Below, piece by piece: positions 26,266 to 34,141 of a stretch of DNA of 64,000 bases. Position 1 is the first letter of the stretch; each line of letters starts with the position of its first letter. This DNA comes from an uncultured Prevotella sp. (GTDB taxonomy: Bacteria > Bacteroidota > Bacteroidia > Bacteroidales > Bacteroidaceae): contig CALUFM010000002.1 of assembly GCA_944319935.1 (NCBI GenBank), positions 124,001 to 188,000 on the forward strand. Direction: 5' to 3'. The position numbers and the translations under genes were made by a program. The notes beneath the pieces were generated by a model. That model ran no database searches, was not told where the DNA came from, and saw nothing but the letters and a program-made list of their open reading frames with translations.

Positions 26266-27607
26266 GTCTTTCTTGAGGAAGGTATCAAGGTTTGTCTCTT
26301 CGCACGATTTGTTGAATCGAAGCGACAAGTACCTTATAGCTTTGTCTGGCGGAGCTGACAGTGTGGCTATGGCTTTGGCATTGAAAGAACTCGGATACCA
26401 TATCGAGGCTGCTCATTGTAATTTTCGTTTGCGTGGTGAGGAGTCATACCGTGACGAAAGGTTTTGTGTCAGGTTTTGTCAAGACAATGGCATAAAATTG
26501 CATCTTACCCATTTTGACACCATGGGTTTTGCCCAGTTGAGGCATCTTAGCATAGAGATGGCTGCGCGTCATTTACGATATTCTTATTTTGACAGGCTGC
26601 TGAATGACATTGGTGCGGCTGCGGTTTGCGTGGCGCACCATCAAGACGATTCTGTTGAAACAGTGTTGCTGAACCTTATACGCGGCACTGGCATACATGG
26701 GCTTACGGGAATCAAATGTAAGAACGGCAAGGTAGTGCGTCCTATGTTGTGCGTCAAGCGTGAAGAGATAGAATGCGCTTTGCGTGAGGCCGGGCAGGAG
26801 TTTGTGACTGACAGCACAAACCTTGTGGATGATGTTGTTAGAAACAAGATACGATTGGACATCCTGCCGCTGATGCGGGAAATCAATCCGTCGGTCAGCG
26901 ACAGTATCGCAAAGACAGCCGAGCGGGTAGGAGAGGCGGCCAAGGTTTTTGACGCGGTGCTTGATGCTTCGGCAAGCAAGGTTGTCGTGAAAACGGATGA
27001 CGGAAGGATGAAAATCTTGTCGGAACGCCTGAAGGCAGAGCCTTCGCCTGAATATTTGTTGTTTTTGTTGTTGAAAGATTTTTCTTTCAATCCATCACAA
27101 GTAGAGCAGGTGTATTGGTCGTTGGATGCAGATGCGGGGAGGACTTTTTATTCACCGACTCACCAGTTGCTTATTGACCGCGATTGCATAGTCGTTGAGC
27201 CGTTGGTTTATGACGCTCCACGGAAGCTCGTCATACCAGAAGAGGGCGTATTCGTATATGATGACAGCATGAAATTCAGGGTCGAGAAGGTTCTACTTGG
27301 GCAAGACGGGCATTTGACGAAGGCCCGCAACTGCTGTTGCGCCGACTTGTCGAAAGTCAAATTTCCACTGACAATCAGGCCCGTGCGTACGGGCGACCGT
27401 TTTGTTCCGTTTGGAATGAGAGGCTCGAAACTTGTAAGTGATTATCTTACTGACGCAAAGATGAATTTGTTTGACAAGCGCAGACAGCTTGTCTTGACAG
27501 ATGCGTCAGGCCGTATAGTATGGCTTGTGAACCAACGTACGGACAACAGATGCCGTATCAGCGGCGATACGGAAAAGATGTTGATGGTTACCTGCGTTAT
27601 GGATTGA
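26255..27607 (+). CDS. tilS: tRNA(Ile)-lysidine synthetase
   Basis: A 450-residue enzyme that converts C34 of the CAU-anticodon tRNA-Ile to lysidine, so the tRNA reads AUA. The PP-loop SGGADS (31-36) lies in KYLIALSGGADSVAMAL. It is followed by AAHCNFRLRGEES, VAHHQDDSVETVLLNLIRGTG and RPMLCVKREEIE, all standard. The C-terminal TilS domain (LTIRPVRTGDRFVPFGMRG and SDYLTDAKMNLFDKR) is complete. The start overlaps the preceding gene by 11 bases. A terminator follows. It is an essential gene in most bacteria. Confidence 0.95.
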   Translation: MLNKSFLRKVSRFVSSHDLLNRSDKYLIALSGGADSVAMALALKELGYHIEAAHCNFRLRGEESYRDERFCVRFCQDNGIKLHLTHFDTMGFAQLRHLSIEMAARHLRYSYFDRLLNDIGAAAVCVAHHQDDSVETVLLNLIRGTGIHGLTGIKCKNGKVVRPMLCVKREEIECALREAGQEFVTDSTNLVDDVVRNKIRLDILPLMREINPSVSDSIAKTAERVGEAAKVFDAVLDASASKVVVKTDDGRMKILSERLKAEPSPEYLLFLLLKDFSFNPSQVEQVYWSLDADAGRTFYSPTHQLLIDRDCIVVEPLVYDAPRKLVIPEEGVFVYDDSMKFRVEKVLLGQDGHLTKARNCCCADLSKVKFPLTIRPVRTGDRFVPFGMRGSKLVSDYLTDAKMNLFDKRRQLVLTDASGRIVWLVNQRTDNRCRISGDTEKMLMVTCVMD

Positions 27608-27672
27608 AATGCGTTGATTTTTTACGTATAACCGCATGTGGGAAAGTTTGTTCTCATTTGTAGGATGTTTTT

Positions 27673-27702
27673 AAGCAGCTTGGTATTGAACAAGCTGCTT
27701 TT
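27673..27702 (+). terminator. Intrinsic terminator of tilS
   Basis: Perfect 10-base stem AAGCAGCTTG (27673-27682) with 27691-27700, followed by TT. Confidence 0.75.
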
Positions 27703-27814
27703 GATATTGTAAAAGACCGTTTTTGTATCGCATTATGCGGTGTAATGGTATAAGTGAGTGACAGTTGTTACCCGACATGGTTACGCATCTTTTATCATTT
27801 GTTTTGCATTTTGT

Positions 27815-27822
27815 TATTTTTG
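27815..27822 (+). promoter_or_regulatory. Possible promoter -7 element for galE
   Basis: TATTTTTG, 73 bases before the start codon. A one-mismatch -33 box TTTA lies 20 bases upstream. Confidence 0.45.
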
Positions 27823-27895
27823 TACATATATTTTTTGAGGGGACATGGATTTTAGTTAGTTTTGCAACAAAGACTGAATTATTTATCACGAATTT

Positions 27896-28939
27896 ATGAA
27901 ACATACAATTTTGGTTACTGGTGGAACTGGCTTTATAGGTTCTCACACGGTCGTAGAGTTGCAACAGGCCGGTTATAAAGTCATTATTGTTGACAATCTT
28001 TCAAACTCAAAAGCTGACGTGGTTGACGGCATCGAGAAAATAACGGGTGTGCGACCTGGGTTTGAGAACGTTGATTGCTGCGACATGGCAGCCTTGGACA
28101 ACGTGTTCGCCAAGTATAAAGACATCAAGGGCATAATACATTTTGCGGCGAGCAAGGCCGTTGGCGAGAGCGTGCAGAAACCTTTGCTTTATTACAGGAA
28201 CAATATCACCAGCTTGATAAACATACTTGAACTCATGCCGAAATACGACGTGAAGGGTATCATATTCTCGTCGAGCTGTACCGTATATGGACAGCCTTCG
28301 CCTGAGAACCTGCCTGTGACCGAGAATGCGCCGATACAGAAAGCCCTCAGCCCGTACGGCAACACGAAACAGATAAACGAGGAAATCATCCAGGACTACA
28401 TACATAGCGGCGCGCCGATAAAGTCAGTCATACTGAGGTATTTCAATCCGATAGGGGCGCATCCTACGGCTTACATCGGCGAATTGCCCAACGGCGTACC
28501 GATGAACTTGATACCTTTTGTAACGCAGACAGCCATCGGTATACGCAAGCAGTTGAAGATTTTCGGCAACGACTACAATACGCCTGACGGTACTTGCATA
28601 CGTGATTACATTTATGTTGTTGATTTGGCAAAGGCTCACGTGAAAGCCATGGAGCGCGTGCTTGACAAGGAAGGCACCGATGCCGTTGAGGTCTTCAACA
28701 TCGGAACCGGGCGTGGAGTAAGTACGCTTGAAGTGGTTGAAGGCTTTGAAAAGGCTACAGGCGTAAAAGTTGACTGGGAATATGCGCCAAGGCGTGAGGG
28801 CGATATTGAGAAGGTTTGGGCCGACCCGACCAAGGCCAACACCGTGCTTGGGTGGAAGGCGGAGACAAGCCTCGAAGACACGCTGCGCTCCGCATGGAAG
28901 TGGCAGGTGAAACTTGATGAAGAATCAAAGAATAGTTAA
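27896..28939 (+). CDS. galE: UDP-glucose 4-epimerase
   Basis: A 347-residue short-chain dehydrogenase-type epimerase that interconverts UDP-glucose and UDP-galactose with tightly bound NAD. The nucleotide motif GGTGFIG is at residues 9-15. The catalytic serine and tyrosine/lysine pair are in IIFSSSCTVYGQP and SPYGNTKQINEEII. Substrate-binding stretches RYFNPIGAHPTAYIGE, GTCIRDYIYVVDLAKAH and VFNIGTGRGVSTLEVVE follow in normal order. It is monocistronic with a very long hairpin terminator. It probably feeds surface polysaccharide synthesis as well as galactose use. Confidence 0.96.
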   Translation: MKHTILVTGGTGFIGSHTVVELQQAGYKVIIVDNLSNSKADVVDGIEKITGVRPGFENVDCCDMAALDNVFAKYKDIKGIIHFAASKAVGESVQKPLLYYRNNITSLINILELMPKYDVKGIIFSSSCTVYGQPSPENLPVTENAPIQKALSPYGNTKQINEEIIQDYIHSGAPIKSVILRYFNPIGAHPTAYIGELPNGVPMNLIPFVTQTAIGIRKQLKIFGNDYNTPDGTCIRDYIYVVDLAKAHVKAMERVLDKEGTDAVEVFNIGTGRGVSTLEVVEGFEKATGVKVDWEYAPRREGDIEKVWADPTKANTVLGWKAETSLEDTLRSAWKWQVKLDEESKNS

Positions 28940-28958
28940 CGGCCTGTTGGCGTTAAGC

Positions 28959-29008
28959 GATATGTAAAGCGGTAGAAAGTTTTGATGCTTTCTGCCGCTT
29001 TGCATATC
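28959..29008 (+). terminator. Long hairpin terminator of galE
   Basis: A 21-base stem (28959-28979 with 28988-29008, two mismatches) around an 8-base loop. No strong T-run follows. Confidence 0.75.
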
Positions 29009-29340
29009 ATTGTAAATGATGGTTGTTTGATTGTCCTGTTTGTGTAGTGTGTATGGAGTTGTGGGTATTGCTTGATATGCGTTTGTGAAGTTTGTAATTA
29101 TACAGTGGCTTTTAGTTGCTTGTTTGTGTTTTTTGCCGTGCAGTGATATGAATGTCGTTTTTTGCCTGTGTGCGTTCTTGTGATTTACAATATGGCATTT
29201 TACTTCGTAAATTGTGGCTTATTACCGTTCAATATGTCGTTAAACGCATTGTAAAACGCGGCTTGTCAAACATGCCATTGTTGATGAAAACAATGTGGCC
29301 GATAAGTCTTTACTGAGATTACGGACAAGTTTTGACGGAC
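29009..29340. other. Intergenic region of about 0.33 kb without a gene
   Basis: AT-rich sequence between the galE and panCD terminators. No frame with a recognisable product was seen. It holds a small palindrome, CATTGTT/AACAATG, near 29275-29295 and a patch resembling other intergenic stretches (TTGTAAAACGCGGCTTGTC near 29250). Nothing else was recognised. Confidence 0.6.
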
Positions 29341-29346
29341 GATAAA

Positions 29347-29379
29347 CGGCGGGATGGCAATATTGTAGCCGTCCCGCCG
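29347..29379 (-). terminator. Intrinsic terminator of panC-panD
   Basis: A 12-base stem CGGCGGGATGGC (29347-29358) with 29368-29379, one wobble. On the minus strand it is followed by TTTATCG. Confidence 0.8.
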
Positions 29380-29426
29380 CTTATTGGTGTTTCGTTAAGC
29401 GTGTTTGCTTCGTTGTTGTGGAAGCG

Positions 29427-29774
29427 TTATTTTATGATCCTGTTGTGTTCGGGGAATACAACTTTGGGCTTGAAAGTCTTAGCCTCTTCAAAGTCCATCA
29501 GCGCGTATGAGATGATTATGACCGTGTCGCCCACCTGGCATTTACGTGCCGCCGCGCCGTTGAGGCAGATGCATCCGCTGCCACGTTCACCCTTGATGAT
29601 ATACGTTTCAAGGCGTTCGCCGTTGTTGTTGTTTACAATCTGTACCTTCTCGCCGGCTATCATGCCGGCTGCGTCCATAAGGTCCTCGTCAATGGTTATG
29701 CTGCCCATGTAGTTGAGGTTTGCCTCGGTCACTTGTACGCAGTGCAGTTTGCTCTTCAATACTTCTATCATCAT
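29427..29774 (-). CDS. panD: Aspartate 1-decarboxylase proenzyme
   Basis: A 115-residue proenzyme that decarboxylates aspartate to beta-alanine for pantothenate and CoA. It cleaves itself between Gly24 and Ser25 (in [10 protein letters not shown]) to create the pyruvoyl group. Starting at the first of two adjacent ATGs (29774) places the site at 24/25 and Lys at residue 9, the canonical numbering, which supports that start. Other family features, [22 protein letters not shown] and [10 protein letters not shown], are present. It follows panC by 8 bases and shares its terminator, so the two form an operon. Confidence 0.96.
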   Translation of the reverse strand: MMIEVLKSKLHCVQVTEANLNYMGSITIDEDLMDAAGMIAGEKVQIVNNNNGERLETYIIKGERGSGCICLNGAAARKCQVGDTVIIISYALMDFEEAKTFKPKVVFPEHNRIIK

Positions 29775-29782
29775 GGCGTTGT

Positions 29783-30634
29783 TCAGTTTTTATATTTTAT
29801 ATGGTCGATAAGCCTGACAGGTCTTGCACCGCAATAAACGGTGATGCAGCCGACAATGTAGTCAGAGGCGTCCCACGTGTCAACAGGTTGCAGGGTGTTG
29901 CCGTCAACTATTTCGTAATATTCAACGTCCAAGCCGTCAGTGGCGTTTATTTGGCTAACCACCTTGTCGTGAGTTTCTTTCAGGGTGTGGCTTTTGGCGT
30001 AGTCGATGCTGTCTTTTAAGGCCTTGAATATGTTAGGGGCGATGGCGCGTTCGTCGGCTGACAGCAAGGTGTTGCGTGATGAGCGTGCGAGACCGTCAGG
30101 CTCGCGTATTATCGGGCATTCTACAATGTTTACGTTAAGCCCAAATGACTTGACCATGGCTTTGACAACGGCAATCTGCTGCCAGTCTTTCTCGCCGAAA
30201 TACGCACGGTCGGGGCGGACGATATAGAACAGTCGGCTCACCACTTGGCATACTCCGTTGAAGTGGCCGGGGCGGTGCGCTCCTTCCATTACGGTTGAGA
30301 CCGGCGGAAATTCAAAGTGGCGTGTGTCTTTTGTTGGATACATTTCGTCAACCGATGGCGCGAATACGTAATCCGCTCCGACGCTTTCCAGCAGTTTGCA
30401 GTCTGCGTCAAGGTCTCTCGGATATGAATTCAGGTCCTTGGGGTCATTGAACTGTGTCGGATTTACAAATATGGAAACAACCGTGATGTCATTGTCTTCT
30501 ACGCTTTTCTTTACCAATGAGGCGTGTCCCTCATGAAGCGCGCCCATGGTTGGCACAAGCCCAACCGTCTTGCCTTGTTTCCTGTCGTCGAACAGAATGT
30601 TTTGCAGTTCGACTATTTTATGAAAAACCTGCAT
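29783..30634 (-). CDS. panC: Pantothenate synthetase
   Basis: A 283-residue enzyme that joins pantoate and beta-alanine with ATP to form pantothenate. The nucleotide-binding signature [15 protein letters not shown] and the product-site stretches [35 protein letters not shown] and YFGEKDWQQ are in normal order. The KMSKS-like loop is [15 protein letters not shown]. The start at 30634 ([10 protein letters not shown]) is chosen because 27 further upstream residues lack homology. It is the first gene of the panC-panD operon and is divergent from the glycogen-synthase-like gene. CoaBC, a later step of the same pathway, is encoded at 60-61 kb. Confidence 0.96.
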   Translation of the reverse strand: MQVFHKIVELQNILFDDRKQGKTVGLVPTMGALHEGHASLVKKSVEDNDITVVSIFVNPTQFNDPKDLNSYPRDLDADCKLLESVGADYVFAPSVDEMYPTKDTRHFEFPPVSTVMEGAHRPGHFNGVCQVVSRLFYIVRPDRAYFGEKDWQQIAVVKAMVKSFGLNVNIVECPIIREPDGLARSSRNTLLSADERAIAPNIFKALKDSIDYAKSHTLKETHDKVVSQINATDGLDVEYYEIVDGNTLQPVDTWDASDYIVGCITVYCGARPVRLIDHIKYKN

Positions 30635-30873
30635 GTTGAAAGTAATTTGTAATTGTAAGTTGACGTGTGGCAAGGTTCTGCGGCCTTGAGAAGCAATGGT
30701 GTTTGCAGGCCGCACCTCTTCACTTTTCTTACATTTTGACTTTTTATCAATTCGGCGTGCAAAATAACAACAAATTTCTTAAATAAAGAAGAAGAATTAA
30801 AAAAATATGCCAATAACTTGGCTGCTTTAACCTAATAAACGAAAAAAGATTATAGGTTTACGAAGTTTTTTTG

Positions 30874-30881
30874 TACCTTTG
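30874..30881 (+). promoter_or_regulatory. Promoter -7 element for the GT5-like gene
   Basis: TACCTTTG, 19 bases before the start codon, giving a leader of only about 10-15 bases. No exact -33 box was seen. Confidence 0.6.
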
Positions 30882-30900
30882 CAAGATAAAAGGAAACATC

Positions 30901-31722
30901 ATGAATGTAAAGAAGGTATTATTCATAAACCAAGAAATCACTCCTTATGTTCCTGAAAGCGAGATGTCACATCTGGGACGTCAGATACCGCAAGTTATGC
31001 AAGATGGCGGTTGTGAGATAAGGACTTTTATGCCTAAATGGGGCAATATAAATGAGCGGCGCGGTCAGTTGCATGAGGTAATCCGCTTGTCGCGTATGAT
31101 GCTCATCATAGATGAGACTGACCATCCGCTGATAATAAAGGTCGCGTCCATTCCTTCGACAAGGATTCAAGTCTATTTTATAGACAATGAAGATTATTTC
31201 ACCAAGCGTCTTATGGCTTTTGACGAATCGGGAAAGGAATATGACGATAATGGCGAAAGAGCCATATTCTTTGCCCGTGGAGTGCTGGAGACGGTCAAGA
31301 AGCTGCGCTGGGTGCCTGACATCATCCATTGCCAAGGCTGGATGACATCCGTAGTACCTCTTTATATAAAGAAAGCTTATCAGGACGAGCCTTCTTTTGC
31401 GAACACCAAAGTTGTAACGTCATTGTTCTCAGAAGAGCTGCATGAAAGTTTTGGTGAAGACTTCAGGCGTAGTATAGAGTTCCGTGACGTCAAGGCTGAT
31501 GTTTTGGATGGTTATGGAGACAATTTCAGCTTTGCCGATTTGGAAAAACTCGCTATCGATTATTCGGATGGCGTTGTGAGCGCGGGAAAAAGCGTAAACC
31601 AGGACTTGATAAAGTATGCAGAGGGCAAAGGCATACCTGTAATGAATAATCCTGATGATGAAAACATCGGCAAAGTGTATGGCGATTTCTATGATTTGGT
31701 CTTTGAAGGCAAATCAGAGTAA
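30901..31722 (+). CDS. Glycogen/starch synthase N-terminal-domain protein (single domain)
   Basis: A 273-residue protein matching only the first half of GT5 glycogen synthases (VLFINQEITPYVPESEMSHL, PDIIHCQGWMTSVVPLYIKK, VVSAGKSVNQDL). The second Rossmann domain, which holds most of the ADP-glucose site, is absent. At the position of the synthase KxGGLGDV motif it has ESEMSHLGRQIPQ, so the usual nucleotide-sugar lysine and glycines are missing. Catalysis is therefore doubtful. The frame ends cleanly and the next gene follows, so this does not look like a fresh truncation. Such proteins recur in Bacteroidetes beside panC and DUF4270 genes, from memory of the lineage. Its role may be regulatory or in surface glycan assembly, which is inference. 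Confidence 0.8.
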   Translation: MNVKKVLFINQEITPYVPESEMSHLGRQIPQVMQDGGCEIRTFMPKWGNINERRGQLHEVIRLSRMMLIIDETDHPLIIKVASIPSTRIQVYFIDNEDYFTKRLMAFDESGKEYDDNGERAIFFARGVLETVKKLRWVPDIIHCQGWMTSVVPLYIKKAYQDEPSFANTKVVTSLFSEELHESFGEDFRRSIEFRDVKADVLDGYGDNFSFADLEKLAIDYSDGVVSAGKSVNQDLIKYAEGKGIPVMNNPDDENIGKVYGDFYDLVFEGKSE

Positions 31723-31758
31723 AATAAAATGTTTATCAATTAGAGTATTTGAGCAGCA

Positions 31759-33213
31759 ATGAAAATAAGATTTTTATCAGTCATTGTTTTCGTTGTTTCT
31801 ATCTTGTGCGTCTCTTGTGATGACACGACGGATATGATAGGAACTTCTTTGACGGACAATTCTGATTTGCTTGAAGTTGAGACTGCTTCGTTTTCCGTAT
31901 CTTCTGAATCTTTTGTCGCTGATTCAGTTTTGTCTCGTAATGTTACAGGTTATTTGGGAAAGATACGTGACCCGGAGACTGGCAATTATATTACAGGTAA
32001 CTTCATGGCGCAGTTCGGTACGCTTGAAGATTATACTTTGCCAGAGAAAGACAGTATTGTAAGTTTGGATAAGGACAATGAAGTTGTAGCGGATTCATGT
32101 TCAATACGCCTTTTCTATCAAAGTTTTTATGGAGACTCGCTTGCGACAATGAACCTGACCGCTCACGAAATGTCAAAGCCGATGGAGGAAGGTGTCTTGT
32201 ATTATTCAAATTTCGATTTGAAGGAAAGAGGTTATGTCAATAATGACGGGATGAAAATCAACAAGACGTATACGTTGACTGACCTTAGTGTTAGCGAGGA
32301 CGAGCGTGAAGATGCATCATCGTATACTCCGAACATAAAGATAGACCTCAATAAGGAATATGTTGACAAGGACGGTAAAAGGTATAACAACTACGGCACG
32401 TACATAATGCGTAAGTATTATGAAAACCCCCAGTATTTCAAGAACTCATATAATTTCATACACGATGTGTGTCCAGGCTTTTATTTTGAGATGAACGACG
32501 GGCTAGGCTCGATGGCCTATATTTCAGTGAGTCAGCTTAATGTTTATTTCAAATATAAGGCAGATACCATATATGTTGGTACGTCTACGTTCTCGGGTAC
32601 AGAAGAAGTGCTTCAGACAACAAACATTGTCAATGACGATAAGGCACTTGAAGCACTTGCCAACGACTATAGTTGTACATACCTGAAAACACCATCAGGC
32701 ATATTTACGGAATTGGAACTCCCTGTGGAGGATGTGAAGCTTGGGCATGAAAACGACACGTTGAATACGGCGAAGTTGACACTTACGAGGATAAACGATG
32801 ACTATCAGGGCGACAACTCATTGGATGTTCCTTCTACGTTGTTGTTGATTCCCAGCGACAGCCTTTACAGATTCTTTGAGAACGAAGACATTGTTGACTA
32901 TCAAGGTTCATTCATTGCTTCTTACGATAGCAAGTACAACAACTATGTTTTCAGCAATATTTCAGGACTGATAACGTCAATGTACAATAAGATGCAGGCT
33001 GGCAAGAAGAATGACGCCAATTGGATTGACGATGAAAAGAACAAGAATTGGAACAAAGTTGTACTCATTCCAGTCACGATAACGACAAATTCATCAGGCA
33101 CGATAACCAAAGTTGTCCATGACATGGGCTTGACCAGTACCCGTCTTGTGCGCGGAACCCGTGACAATGACGGTGTGAAACTCGACGTGGTATATAGTAA
33201 ATTCAAGCATTGA
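31759..33213 (+). CDS. DUF4270 family lipoprotein
   Basis: A 484-residue predicted surface or periplasmic lipoprotein. The signal peptide ends in the lipobox LCVSC (Cys20). The mature part starts DDTTDMIGTSLTDNSD and carries the family's opening pattern: a polar segment, then TGYLGKIRDPETGNYITGNF and FMAQFGTL. Numerous beta-strands follow and the C-terminus ends in a strand-rich DVVYSKFKH. No enzyme motif is seen. It lies 36 bases downstream of the GT5-like gene and 1 base before a small third gene, so the three form an operon. The pairing of DUF4270 with the GT5-like gene is common in Bacteroidales; function is unknown. Confidence 0.85.
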   Translation: MKIRFLSVIVFVVSILCVSCDDTTDMIGTSLTDNSDLLEVETASFSVSSESFVADSVLSRNVTGYLGKIRDPETGNYITGNFMAQFGTLEDYTLPEKDSIVSLDKDNEVVADSCSIRLFYQSFYGDSLATMNLTAHEMSKPMEEGVLYYSNFDLKERGYVNNDGMKINKTYTLTDLSVSEDEREDASSYTPNIKIDLNKEYVDKDGKRYNNYGTYIMRKYYENPQYFKNSYNFIHDVCPGFYFEMNDGLGSMAYISVSQLNVYFKYKADTIYVGTSTFSGTEEVLQTTNIVNDDKALEALANDYSCTYLKTPSGIFTELELPVEDVKLGHENDTLNTAKLTLTRINDDYQGDNSLDVPSTLLLIPSDSLYRFFENEDIVDYQGSFIASYDSKYNNYVFSNISGLITSMYNKMQAGKKNDANWIDDEKNKNWNKVVLIPVTITTNSSGTITKVVHDMGLTSTRLVRGTRDNDGVKLDVVYSKFKH

Positions 33214-33214
33214 T

Positions 33215-33340
33215 ATGGCAGACAACTTTCTTGAACGTCATCAGGCTGAATACGAGAAGCGAAAGGCTGAATGGTTGCGTAAGAAGAAACATCTGCCAAA
33301 GGGCAAGTTCCGCTTGAGGAAAGGCACTGCTGATAAATGA
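33215..33340 (+). CDS. Small basic protein, 41 residues, unknown function
   Basis: Starting at the ATG at 33215, one base after the DUF4270 stop codon, is a 41-residue frame: MADNFLERHQAEYEKRKAEW, LRKKKHLPKGKFRLRKGTAD and a final K. It is strongly charged (many Lys, Arg, Glu) with a predicted helix from residue 5 to 25 and a basic tail. Similar short MADNFLE-type proteins occur in other Bacteroidales, sometimes mislabelled as dehydrogenases. The tight spacing and family resemblance support a real gene. A strong terminator follows at 33374. Function is unknown. Confidence 0.75.
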   Translation: MADNFLERHQAEYEKRKAEWLRKKKHLPKGKFRLRKGTADK

Positions 33341-33373
33341 GTCTTAGATGTTGACAAAGTCTTGATTGACGGT

Positions 33374-33417
33374 ATATGAAAAAGCTCGGAATGATGTCAT
33401 TCCGAGCTTTTTCATAT
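33374..33417. terminator. Bidirectional terminator between the DUF4270 operon and the biotin-carrier operon
   Basis: Perfect 21-base inverted repeat (33374-33394 with 33397-33417) containing AAAAAGCTCGGAATGA, giving A/T tracts in the right place on both strands. It lies 34 bases after the upstream stop codon and 16 bases from the downstream one. Confidence 0.92.
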
Positions 33418-33432
33418 CTGTACTAATGTTTA

Positions 33433-33864
33433 TTATTCAATGACAACCAATGGGGTGTCTTCCATTACGCTTTCTCCTTCGCTTACGAGGACTGCCGTAA
33501 CCTTTCCGCCTCTCTCTGCGTCGAGGTTGTTTGCCATCTTCATCGCTTCAAGTACAACCACCGTGTCGCCAGCTTTGACAGTATCACCAACCGCAACCTT
33601 TATCTCTGTTATGACTCCGGGAAGTGGTGATTTCACAGCGTTGTTGAGGTTCACTTTTGCGCTGCTTCCCGTTGCGGCGGTTTCCGTCGCTGTCGGTTGG
33701 GCAACAGGTTTAACCACAACCTTCTTCTTTTCAGGTTCTGGTTCTTTTTCCATCTCAACCTTGTATTCTTCACCGTTGACGGTGATGTTGGCGATGTTGT
33801 CTTCTATGCCGTTGATGGTAACTTCGTATTTGTTACCGTTAATCGTATACTTGTATTCTTTCAT
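33433..33864 (-). CDS. Biotin carrier protein of methylmalonyl-CoA decarboxylase/carboxylase
   Basis: A 143-residue biotinyl carrier. The N-terminal part (MKEYKYTINGNKYEVTINGI) is the small beta domain typical of decarboxylase gamma/carrier subunits. A flexible Glu/Lys/Pro then Ala/Thr linker follows (residues 40-70), and the biotinyl domain contains EAMKM with the biotin-accepting Lys109. The start at 33864 is preferred; 21 residues further upstream are not conserved. It is the last gene of the operon mce-mmdA-small gene-carrier. No beta (Na+-pumping) subunit follows: the next feature is a terminator and then a convergent gene. Confidence 0.93.
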   Translation of the reverse strand: MKEYKYTINGNKYEVTINGIEDNIANITVNGEEYKVEMEKEPEPEKKKVVVKPVAQPTATETAATGSSAKVNLNNAVKSPLPGVITEIKVAVGDTVKAGDTVVVLEAMKMANNLDAERGGKVTAVLVSEGESVMEDTPLVVIE

Positions 33865-33880
33865 AGTTGGTTGTTTGTGG

Positions 33881-33948
33881 TTATGAGGTGTCAGGAGTAT
33901 GCTTGTATGGTTAAGCCTAAAGGCCACATGCTTCCCGACACCTCATAA
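33881..33948 (-). other. Intergenic hairpin inside the methylmalonyl-CoA operon
   Basis: TTATGAGGTGTC (33881-33892) pairs perfectly with 33937-33948, between the 50-residue gene and the biotin-carrier gene. No T-run follows, so it more likely marks processing or differential expression than full termination. Confidence 0.6.
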
Positions 33949-33960
33949 TCTGATTAAAAT

Positions 33961-34113
33961 TTATGGATGTTGCGTCATGTTGAGCAGGTGCATCTCCCAT
34001 TCAGAGTGTTTGCTCTTTATGGTGATTATTCCAGCTTCCTTGTCGTGTACGTTATTGCCATTGAACTCATGCAAGGCCAATGCTATGGCTGCATATACTT
34101 CGTTATTGTTCAT
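33961..34113 (-). CDS. Small protein, 50 residues, of the methylmalonyl-CoA operon
   Basis: A 50-residue frame on the minus strand: MNNNEVYAAIALALHEFNGN, NVHDKEAGIITIKSKHSEWE and MHLLNMTQHP. It starts 28 bases after the mmdA stop codon and ends 96 bases before the biotin-carrier start. Related short proteins, with a conserved opening helix (EVYAAIALALHEF) and a beta-strand IITIK, sit at the same place in Bacteroidales mmdA operons. No membrane helix is seen, so it is not the OadG-type subunit. It may help assemble the carboxyltransferase with its carrier, which is inference. Confidence 0.8.
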   Translation of the reverse strand: MNNNEVYAAIALALHEFNGNNVHDKEAGIITIKSKHSEWEMHLLNMTQHP

Positions 34114-34141
34114 AGCCGTTGTTTATTAGGTTGTGAAAACT

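Noticed and set aside
27608..27895. Possible tRNA or small RNA between tilS and galE
   Set aside because: No cloverleaf or conserved T-loop sequence was found; the main structure is the tilS terminator hairpin.
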